Assembly (NCBI GenBank): GCA_002368715.1 | Contig: DFEO01000079.1 | Location: forward strand, 1-6,793 | Source: Ruminococcus sp. UBA3800 | Lineage (GTDB): Bacteria; Bacillota; Clostridia; Oscillospirales; Ruminococcaceae | Direction of reading: 5' to 3' | DNA length: 6,793 nt | Shown here: in pieces, positions 1 through 5,278 of the stretch | Layout of the letters: the number at the start of each line of letters is the position of its first letter | Numbering within the stretch: the stretch's first letter is position 1 | The notes under the pieces: generated by a model | Database searches by the model: none | Told to the model about the DNA's origin: nothing | Seen by the model: only the letters and a program-made list of their open reading frames with translations | Program-made: the position numbers and the translations under genes

Positions 1-1346
1 AGCAGCAGATAGTTACCGACAAGGTGTGGCACGAGCTTGCCTTCGGGCCCGAGAGCATAGGACTTGACAAAAACACCATAGCCGTAAGGGTCGCAGAAAC
101 GGCGGCATATTTCGGCATCTATGACAAGCTTTCAAAGCCCACTGCTTCGCTTTCGGGAGGTGAAAAGCAGCTGCTGACTCTGGCAGGTGTTATGATAATG
201 CAGCCTCGTGTGCTCCTTCTGGATGAGCCTTGCTCGCAGCTGGATCCGCTGGCGTCAAGACAGTTTGCCGAGACTGTGGCAAGGCTGTGCCGTGAACAGG
301 CGGTAACTGTTGTGATAGCCGAGCACAGGTTCGAGCATATCCTGCCTTTTGCCGACAAGGTGATAAGAATGGAAAAGGGACATCTCGCTTTTTGCGAGGA
401 CAGGGCAGCAGCGCTGAAAAGAGCAGGAGAGGACGAGATGCTTCTTCGGGCTATGCCCGCCCCCGTGAGGATATTTTCTGCACTTTCGGGAGAGGGCGAG
501 TGTCCTTGCGATACGGCAGGAGCAAAGCGTTTTGTAAGAACCACCTTCGACAACAGCATCAGAGAGGCCGGGCACAGTGAAAGGGAGCTTTCGCAGAAAA
601 AGGCGCTGGAGCTGAAAAATGTGACTTTCCGCTATGAACGGGCAGGGAAGGACATTATCGACGGGCTGGATCTTGAAGTCAGAGAGGGCGAGTGTATGGC
701 GCTTCTGGGCGCCAACGGCTCGGGAAAATCCACGGCGCTGGGGCTCATTTCGGGCGCTCTCAGAGCACAGACGGGAACTGTCCGCATTTTCGGAAAAAAA
801 CTCAGGGACTATAAGAACAATTCTCTTTATCAGGGCACCCTTGCGATGCTGCCCCAGGATGTGACAGCGCTCTTTACAAAAAACAGCGTGGGCGAGGAGA
901 TCGATGATTCGCATATCACGAAGATACCGTTTGGGCTGGAGAAGCTTTTGCAGCGCCATCCCTATGACCTTTCGGGCGGCGAAAGACAGCTGCTGGCGCT
1001 GGCAAAGGTGCTGGCAAGAGAGCCGAAGCTGCTTTTGCTTGACGAGCCGACAAAGAGCCTTGATGCGAACAGCACGCAGAGATTGTGTGATATCATAGAT
1101 GACCTGAAAAAGAGAGGTGTCACGATAGTTGCAGTCAGCCACGACACGGATTTCTGTGCCGGGGTGTCGGACAGGTGTGCAGTGTTTTTCTCGGGGCGCC
1201 TGAGTGAGCCTGCGCCCACAGTTAAGGTGCTTGGCGAGAACCGGTATTTCACCACCGCTGCGAGCCTTATAACAAGGGAGCGCTATGACGGTGCGGTAAC
1301 TGTGGAGGACACGATCAGGATATGCAAAGCGAACAGAAGGCTATAA
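1..1346 (+). CDS. ECF transporter ATPase, fused double ABC domain (5' truncated)
   Basis: This is the energy-coupling ATPase of an ECF vitamin transporter. It hydrolyses ATP on the cytoplasmic face to drive the T and S membrane subunits. The reading frame is open to the window edge (first full codon at 3), and the residues before the GTG at 24 read as a normal Q-loop region (QQIVTDKVWHELAFG), so GTG 24 is internal and the first Walker A lies upstream. Numbering from that GTG, domain 1 shows signature LSGGEKQ 43-49, Walker B VLLLDEP 63-69 and switch His101. A linker containing MPAPVRI follows. Domain 2 shows Walker A GANGSGKST 229-237, Q-loop Gln278, signature LSGGERQ 316-322, Walker B LLLLDEP 336-342 and switch His373. 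Both sites therefore look catalytically intact as far as visible. Domain 2 is short between Q-loop and signature. Two ABC domains in one chain is known for YkoD-like and CbrT-associated ECF ATPases. The S-component gene follows after 22 bases; EcfT is probably upstream. Confidence 0.93.
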   Translation, partial: QQIVTDKVWHELAFGPESIGLDKNTIAVRVAETAAYFGIYDKLSKPTASLSGGEKQLLTLAGVMIMQPRVLLLDEPCSQLDPLASRQFAETVARLCREQAVTVVIAEHRFEHILPFADKVIRMEKGHLAFCEDRAAALKRAGEDEMLLRAMPAPVRIFSALSGEGECPCDTAGAKRFVRTTFDNSIREAGHSERELSQKKALELKNVTFRYERAGKDIIDGLDLEVREGECMALLGANGSGKSTALGLISGALRAQTGTVRIFGKKLRDYKNNSLYQGTLAMLPQDVTALFTKNSVGEEIDDSHITKIPFGLEKLLQRHPYDLSGGERQLLALAKVLAREPKLLLLDEPTKSLDANSTQRLCDIIDDLKKRGVTIVAVSHDTDFCAGVSDRCAVFFSGRLSEPAPTVKVLGENRYFTTAASLITRERYDGAVTVEDTIRICKANRRL

Positions 1347-1354
1347 GGCCCGGG

Positions 1355-1362
1355 AAAGGAGG
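1355..1362 (+). promoter_or_regulatory. Ribosome binding site of the S-component gene
   Basis: AAAGGAGG lies 6 bases before the ATG at 1369. It is a near-perfect anti-16S match that fixes the start of the S component and fits a Firmicutes host. Confidence 0.85.
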
Positions 1363-1368
1363 CAGCCT

Positions 1369-2052
1369 ATGACGGCAGCACAACTGCGTATGAGGCAGAT
1401 GATAAAATACATAGCCGTGCTGGCATTCATACCTGCCATAGCGGCGGCAGGGTCATTGGTGTTCGATGAGCAGCGTCATATACTTGTGTCGCTGGCTGTG
1501 GCGGCTGCGGCTCTCGGGGTGTTTTTTCTGGGCTATGAGAAAAAACAGGTTGGCACACGGCGAATGGTGGTCACGGCGATAATGACGGCGCTTTGTCTGT
1601 TCGGACGGTTCATACCGGTCATCAAGCCTGTGGCGGCGCTGGTGATACTGACGGGGGTGTATCTCGGGTGTGAAACAGGGTTTCTTACAGGTGCGCTTAC
1701 GGCGCTCATCTCAAACTTCTGGTTCGGGCAGGGACCATGGACAGCCTTTATGATGCTGGCGCTCGGTCTTGTAGGTTTTTTCTCGGGAGCTCTTTCAAGG
1801 GTGCTGATAAAAAACAGACCGCTCCTGATCGTTTTCGGAGCGGTCTGCGGAGCAGCCTATTCGATGATAATGGATATCTGGACGGTTCTGTGGTATGCAA
1901 GGGGCTTCAGCCTCAGGCTTTACCTTGCGGCTGTCGCAACGAGCATACCGTATCTGCTCAGCTATTGTGCTTCAAATGTCGTGTTCCTCGTCATCCTCGC
2001 AAAGCCTGTGGGCGACAAGCTCATGCGTGTCAAGATCAAATACGGGATATAA
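1369..2052 (+). CDS. ECF transporter S component, CbrT-like (probable cobalamin or related vitamin binder)
   Basis: This 227-residue integral membrane protein is the substrate-binding S subunit that pairs with the ATPase encoded just upstream. Hydrophobic stretches fall at about 12-30, 36-56, 64-84, 86-100, 104-118, 124-147, 152-175 and 183-211, so six or more membrane segments. The block at 102-125, with ETGF followed by GALTALISNFWFGQGPWT, together with FxPxxKPVAA at 81-90, is typical of the S-component family that includes the cobalamin transporter CbrT. The substrate assignment is by remembered motif similarity and is less certain than the family. The ATG is set by a strong ribosome binding site. 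The gene ends 33 bases from the convergent gene's stop. A perfect 11-bp inverted repeat inside the gene (1815-1847) forms a terminator-like structure on the opposite strand. Alternative substrates such as another vitamin or a modified base cannot be excluded. Confidence 0.85.
   Translation: MTAAQLRMRQMIKYIAVLAFIPAIAAAGSLVFDEQRHILVSLAVAAAALGVFFLGYEKKQVGTRRMVVTAIMTALCLFGRFIPVIKPVAALVILTGVYLGCETGFLTGALTALISNFWFGQGPWTAFMMLALGLVGFFSGALSRVLIKNRPLLIVFGAVCGAAYSMIMDIWTVLWYARGFSLRLYLAAVATSIPYLLSYCASNVVFLVILAKPVGDKLMRVKIKYGI
1809..1847 (-). terminator. Terminator-like hairpin on the minus strand, inside the S-component gene
   Basis: CAGACCGCTCC (1815-1825) and GGAGCGGTCTG (1837-1847) are perfect 11-bp inverted arms around an 11-base loop. 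Read on the minus strand, the GC-rich stem is followed at once by six T (1814-1809). That is a canonical intrinsic terminator for transcripts arriving from the convergent alaX/glycosyltransferase unit. On the plus strand no T run follows, so sense transcription of the S gene should not be stopped, although the mRNA would carry the hairpin. Function is inferred from structure only. Confidence 0.6.
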
Positions 2053-2087
2053 AAAGGCAGCACTGCCTCTTGGACGGGTGCTGCCTT
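2051..2087 (-). terminator. Intrinsic terminator between the convergent operons
   Basis: AAGGCAGCAC (2054-2063) and GTGCTGCCTT (2078-2087) form a perfect 10-bp stem with a 14-base loop. On the minus strand the stem runs into five T (2055-2051), as expected for the end of the alaX/glycosyltransferase unit. The stem begins within the minus gene's TAA stop, and the T run overlaps the plus gene's TAA stop. On the plus strand only TTATAT follows, so termination of the ECF transcript here would be weaker. An alternative inner hairpin is possible, AGGCAG (2055-2060) with CTGCCT (2063-2068). Confidence 0.85.
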
Positions 2088-3513
2088 ATATCAATGCAAA
2101 AAAACACATAAAGCTTATCAGATAGCGGATGCGGGCTTCCCAGATAAGGAGAAAAAGTGTGAGCCCCATAAGCGTCAGGCGCAGCACAAAGGTCTGTGCC
2201 GACGCTTCTTCGTTTTTGCAGGCGATGTAAAAGCGCTGGAGAGTAAAAAACATGAGCGCATACCATGTCACGAAGGCTATCGAATACCATATGCGGCTCT
2301 TTAAAAAGCCTTTCATATAGTGGCCGATCATAAAGGCACCGTCACGCCAGCTGTAATTGAGCTTGTAAGTGAAATGCTCGGCAATGCCGAGGACTCCCTG
2401 GTCATGAAGTTTGTGTTCGAGCCTTTTTGTGTCGGCACGCACCTTTGCATCATAGCCCTCATATGATCTGGTATAGTAGAAGTCCTCCGGGTTATAGCCG
2501 CCGTTGCCGTCAGCGCTCATCATGACCCAGTGGATGGGCGGGAAACGTTTGGCTTCAAGCGTTTTTTCGTCAAGGCTGAGCACCTGAGAGCAGATAAATG
2601 AGATAAGCATCGCACCTGCCGAGAACACAGCAAGAAAGACGCCCAGCTGTGCTGCCAGCTTTTTTAAAGGCCTTACGCTCAGCACGCTGTCTATCACGGC
2701 TGCTGCCGCAAAGATTATGGGAGTGGACTTTATCCTGAACCCAACGCTCAGCATAAGAGCGCCAAGTGCCAGCAGGATGTATTTTTTCTTTCCCTGCTCC
2801 CTTCGCTGCCTCAGCCACAGATAAACGGCTCCCGTCAGCCACGGCATCGCCATTGTGTCGGTGTAGTATATCACCGCATAGCTTATGAGAGGAGTGAACA
2901 GCACCGCTCTTATGCAGCACACAGCCGCTTTCTGACTGCCGTAAAGGAGCTTTGCACAGAGACAGGTGATAACAAAGGACAGGTCAAGCCCCAGGGTGTT
3001 CACAAAGATGGGGAGTATCCCCTTTATCTCTCCGAAGAGAAGCATCTCCAGCTTGTAAAGGCCGCTTACCATAACAAGCAGTGTGTGGTTGTTGGGATAA
3101 ACATAGAAATAGCTGCTGTGGTGCTCAGGGAGCCCATCGTGCAGATGAGCAGATCCCCGGGTGACAAGGTTTCGGGCTGCCGTTTCGACATAGGAAAGAT
3201 CGTGAAGCTTGTCCACATCACAGATGCAGATAAGTATTATCTGTGCCAGAAGAATGAAAATAAGTCCGCCAAACATCGTGCGCTTGAACACACTTTCCGG
3301 GTCGGCGCTTTTGGCTATGTGCTTTTGCAGCCTGAAAAGCCCGTAGGCTAAAACCGCTCCGCCTGCCGCACTGGACAGTATCCCCAGAGCAACGATGGCA
3401 GGGTGGAAGTTTGCAAGCGTAACTGCGTGGTCCCAGGCACCCCATACCGCAGTTATGATAACAACTATGAAAACCGCCAGATAGACCCTGTCGGTTATTT
3501 TGCGAAACACCAT
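2086..3513 (-). CDS. Polytopic membrane glycosyltransferase, GT-C/GT39-like
   Basis: This 475-residue multi-pass membrane protein probably transfers a sugar from a lipid-linked donor on the outer face of the membrane. About 11 hydrophobic helices are visible, the first at roughly 10-27 and the last at 461-475. The first large outside loop (about 98-142) carries acidic residues (D99, D101, D105) in the place where GT-C enzymes keep their catalytic aspartate, and ends in YPNNH (139-143). YYTDT (216-220), FPPIHWVMM (324-332, in a long loop spanning about 311-405) and WEARIRYL (458-465) are the kind of blocks seen in bacterial GT39/PMT-type proteins. Acceptor and sugar cannot be read from sequence; a cell-wall or surface polymer is an inference. 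Its ATG is one base after the TGA of alaX and lacks a strong ribosome binding site, which suggests translational coupling. The protein ends unusually soon after the RYL motif. Confidence 0.75.
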   Translation of the reverse strand: MVFRKITDRVYLAVFIVVIITAVWGAWDHAVTLANFHPAIVALGILSSAAGGAVLAYGLFRLQKHIAKSADPESVFKRTMFGGLIFILLAQIILICICDVDKLHDLSYVETAARNLVTRGSAHLHDGLPEHHSSYFYVYPNNHTLLVMVSGLYKLEMLLFGEIKGILPIFVNTLGLDLSFVITCLCAKLLYGSQKAAVCCIRAVLFTPLISYAVIYYTDTMAMPWLTGAVYLWLRQRREQGKKKYILLALGALMLSVGFRIKSTPIIFAAAAVIDSVLSVRPLKKLAAQLGVFLAVFSAGAMLISFICSQVLSLDEKTLEAKRFPPIHWVMMSADGNGGYNPEDFYYTRSYEGYDAKVRADTKRLEHKLHDQGVLGIAEHFTYKLNYSWRDGAFMIGHYMKGFLKSRIWYSIAFVTWYALMFFTLQRFYIACKNEEASAQTFVLRLTLMGLTLFLLIWEARIRYLISFMCFFALI

Positions 3514-3514
3514 A

Positions 3515-4663
3515 TCAGAGCGTCCCGAAGAATTTTTCTATGGTTTCTCTGTCGGCGCCGGCACTGCCCTGGATCATCTGATCCGAGCCGCCTCCACGTC
3601 CGTTGAGAGCGGCGTTTATCTCCTTGGCCTTTGCCCTGAGCGGAAGTGTCTTTGATGCTATGATATAGCTGTAACCCTCGCCCTCTTCACAGAAAACTCC
3701 TGCGGCTCCGTCGGTAAGCTCGACAGCCTTGTTTGCAACGGCTCTCAGAGCGTCCCTGCCTATGCCTTTAACAAATACGGTAAAGCTCTTTCCCGACTCG
3801 TTTGAAAGGGAAGCGATGATCTCTTTTGCCTTTTCGTTTTCAATGTCAGCAAGCTTCTTTTTCAGCTCGCTGTTCTCGGCCATGAGCTTCTCGACAAACC
3901 CCGTTACCTTTTCGGGCTTCGATGACAGCAGCCTGCAAAGAGCAGACACGGTGTCCATCCTGCTTTTTATAACGTCAAAAGCATCAAGTCCGCAGAGGAT
4001 ATGCACCCTTGTGCCGCCCTTATAGCTCTCGGAAGAGAGCACACGCACGATGCCGATCTTTCCCGTTGAGGAAAGGTGAGGCGCACAGCAGGCACAGCGG
4101 TCGATACCCTCGATAGTAACTATCCTGACGTTCTCCGTCATCTCCAGCTTGCTGCGGTACTGCATCGAAGAAAGGGTCTCGCTGTCGGGATAGGATATGG
4201 TTATAGCGACATCCTTTGCTATGGCTTCGTTGGCTTTTTTCTCACAAAGCGCCAGCTGTTCGTCGGTGATGACACCGTTCAAGTCAAGGGTCACTTCGCT
4301 GGAGCCCAGGTGGAAGCCCACGTTCTCATATCCCAGCATCTCGTGGATAAAGCCCATAAGAAGATGCTCTCCCGAATGATTCTGCATCCTTCTGAGCCTG
4401 ATGTTTTCATCGACCTGTCCGTGAACGCTCTCGCCCACAGCAAGAGCGCTGTCGCACCTGTGTATCACTTCTCCGTTTTTCTCGACAGTGTCTGTCACTC
4501 TTGCTGTACCAAGTCTGCCCACATCACCCGGCTGTCCGCCGCCTTCGGGAAAGAACGCAGTCTGATCGAGAATGACCTCGTATCCTTTTTTTACCTGTTC
4601 ACACGAAACGACCACCGCATCAAATTCCATAAGAGCGCCGTCGTCAAAAAGCTTCTTCGTCAT
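3515..4663 (-). CDS. alaX: AlaX-type alanyl-tRNA editing protein with DHHA1 domain
   Basis: This 382-residue cytoplasmic enzyme resembles the editing half of alanyl-tRNA synthetase and should hydrolyse mischarged Ser-tRNA(Ala) or Gly-tRNA(Ala) in trans. The N-terminal part (about 1-90) has the TAFFPEGGGQPGD block (35-47). The zinc and catalytic residues of the editing domain are present: HSGEH (His96, His100) and the CxxxH pair Cys192/His196 within CACCAPH. A helical, probably coiled-coil stretch (about 250-287) leads to a C-terminal DHHA1 domain with the glycine-rich RGGGSDQ motif (356-362). There is no aminoacylation domain, and the length of about 380-400 is usual for the long AlaX type. 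The start is supported by AAAGGAGA 8 bases upstream. It is the first gene of a two-gene unit with the membrane glycosyltransferase and has a leader of about 100 bases with no obvious consensus promoter. Confidence 0.93.
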   Translation of the reverse strand: MTKKLFDDGALMEFDAVVVSCEQVKKGYEVILDQTAFFPEGGGQPGDVGRLGTARVTDTVEKNGEVIHRCDSALAVGESVHGQVDENIRLRRMQNHSGEHLLMGFIHEMLGYENVGFHLGSSEVTLDLNGVITDEQLALCEKKANEAIAKDVAITISYPDSETLSSMQYRSKLEMTENVRIVTIEGIDRCACCAPHLSSTGKIGIVRVLSSESYKGGTRVHILCGLDAFDVIKSRMDTVSALCRLLSSKPEKVTGFVEKLMAENSELKKKLADIENEKAKEIIASLSNESGKSFTVFVKGIGRDALRAVANKAVELTDGAAGVFCEEGEGYSYIIASKTLPLRAKAKEINAALNGRGGGSDQMIQGSAGADRETIEKFFGTL

Positions 4664-4670
4664 TTTACCT

Positions 4671-4678
4671 TCTCCTTT
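4671..4678 (-). promoter_or_regulatory. Ribosome binding site of alaX
   Basis: On the minus strand AAAGGAGA stands 8 bases before the ATG at 4663 and fixes that start. In the region upstream (4680-4770) I found no convincing -35/-10 pair and no T-box or riboswitch signature. Confidence 0.8.
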
Positions 4679-4735
4679 GTTTTATGATGCTGACCTGCAA
4701 AGCTATGAAAAGCCGCACGGATCAGCATATCTTTT

Positions 4736-4749
4736 GCTCTGCACAGAGC
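4736..4749. repeat. Short palindrome upstream of alaX
   Basis: GCTCTG (4736-4741) and CAGAGC (4744-4749) flank a 2-base centre. The palindrome lies between the terminator of the upstream operon and the alaX start, where an operator would be expected, but nothing else supports that role. It shares CTCTG with the terminator stem 22 bases away. Confidence 0.3.
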
Positions 4750-4760
4750 CCGGATAACAA

Positions 4761-4800
4761 ACACAAAACACTCTGCCCGATAAAACGGGCAGAGCTTTTT
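4761..4800 (-). terminator. Hairpin terminator ending the envelope operon
   Basis: CTCTGCCCG (4771-4779) and CGGGCAGAG (4786-4794) form a perfect 9-bp GC-rich stem with a 6-base loop, 20 bases after the stop of the DUF6171-like gene. On the minus strand the stem is followed by a T-rich but interrupted tract (TGTTTTGTGTTTG) and preceded by five A. On the plus strand it is followed by C and five T, so it should also stop plus-strand transcription, though no plus-strand gene enters from the left. It separates the envelope operon from alaX. Confidence 0.8.
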
Positions 4801-4819
4801 GTCAGTCACCTATACTATA

Positions 4820-5080
4820 TTACAGCGTAGCGCCCCATTTGTCAATAGGGCAGTGCGTTTTCGGCTTCAGAGCTCTCAGCTCCACATAGCAGCCGCACTG
4901 GCGGCACATAGCGTTCGCAAGCTCCTCACAGCTGCGGCAGACATCCAGCCGTTCACGGTAGATCTCGTCGTCCACCCTTGAATCGGGCGGCACCGCTTTG
5001 ATGTAGTCCTTCAGGCTCTGCATATATTCATCAAAGTCCAGATCATCCAGCAGACAGCGTCTGCATATCTTTTTCTCCAT
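4820..5080 (-). CDS. DUF6171-like cysteine-rich protein, probable zinc binder
   Basis: This small cytoplasmic protein of 86 residues resembles the DUF6171 family, which has no known function. Eight cysteines occur as CxxC (6, 9), CxxC (48, 51), CxxCxC (59, 62, 64) and a lone Cys77 in THCPIDKW, enough for two zinc sites. The middle (10-45) is acidic and probably helical. The start at 5080 is chosen because the TGA of the PspC gene is separated from this ATG by one base (TGA-A-ATG). The frame can be extended to an ATG at 5158, but those extra 26 codons lie entirely within the PspC gene and do not resemble the family, whose members begin close to the first CxxC as I recall them. No good ribosome binding site precedes the ATG, so termination-reinitiation from the PspC gene is likely. 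It is the last gene of the operon and is followed by a terminator. Confidence 0.8.
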   Translation of the reverse strand: MEKKICRRCLLDDLDFDEYMQSLKDYIKAVPPDSRVDDEIYRERLDVCRSCEELANAMCRQCGCYVELRALKPKTHCPIDKWGATL

Positions 5081-5081
5081 T

Positions 5082-5261
5082 TCATATCTCTGGCACAAGG
5101 ATGCAGGCTGCGATATAGGCGATAACGCCTGTTCCTGTGCAGCCAAGTATGATCGCACCGAGCCTTATCACGTTAACGTCGATGTTAAAGTAGGCTGAAA
5201 GTCCTGTACACACACCTGCTATCATTTTCCCCTGCTTTATCCTGTATAATTTCTTCTGCAT
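5082..5261 (-). CDS. PspC domain protein (59 residues)
   Basis: This tiny membrane protein reads MQKKLYRIKQGKMIAGVCTG at its start, then LSAYFNIDVNVIRLGAI, then a hydrophobic segment (about 33-56) ending in LVPEI. It is a complete stand-alone PspC domain: basic LYRI start, GVCTGL(S)AYF core, VIRL, one membrane helix, terminal VP. PspC proteins sit in the cytoplasmic membrane and take part in sensing or responding to envelope stress; short ones such as YvlC of Bacillus subtilis occur beside DUF4097 proteins. The start is fixed by GGAGG 8 bases upstream. It follows the DUF4097 gene by 17 bases and precedes the DUF6171-like ATG by one base. Which step this protein performs here cannot be told from sequence. 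Confidence 0.92.
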   Translation of the reverse strand: MQKKLYRIKQGKMIAGVCTGLSAYFNIDVNVIRLGAIILGCTGTGVIAYIAACILVPEI

Positions 5262-5268
5262 TATAGTT

Positions 5269-5274
5269 ACCTCC
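5269..5274 (-). promoter_or_regulatory. Ribosome binding site of the pspC-like gene
   Basis: GGAGGT on the minus strand, 8 bases before the ATG at 5261. The same 11-base string AAAACGGAGGT precedes the DUF4097 gene, so these two genes carry matched, strong initiation sites while the other genes of the operon rely on coupling. Confidence 0.85.
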
Positions 5275-5278
5275 GTTT

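Noticed and set aside
24..26. GTG at 24 as the start of the ECF ATPase
   Set aside because: The frame is open to the window edge, and the residues before it form the Q-loop region of the first ABC domain, so the gene begins outside the window.
255..1142. 295-codon minus-strand open frame opposite the ECF ATPase
   Set aside because: It is the shadow of a well-supported ABC gene; the translation is low-complexity-like and matches nothing recognisable.
4076..4687. 203-codon plus-strand open frame opposite alaX
   Set aside because: It is antisense to a gene with clear AlaX motifs, has no family resemblance and no ribosome binding site that I could see.
4680..4720. Possible promoter of alaX (TTTTCA ... 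CATAAA on the minus strand)
   Set aside because: Both boxes are poor matches, with 19-base spacing and a start that would fall almost on the ribosome binding site.
4664..4770. T-box or riboswitch leader upstream of alaX
   Set aside because: The region is only about 100 bases, lacks a T-box core, and has no terminator between it and the gene.
5081..5158. N-terminal extension of the DUF6171-like protein to an ATG at 5158
   Set aside because: The stretch lies inside the pspC-like gene, does not look like the family, and the TGA-A-ATG junction gives a natural start at 5080.
5171..5178. CGTTAACG palindrome in the pspC-like gene
   Set aside because: It is an 8-base palindrome explained by coding for DVNV; nothing suggests a binding site.
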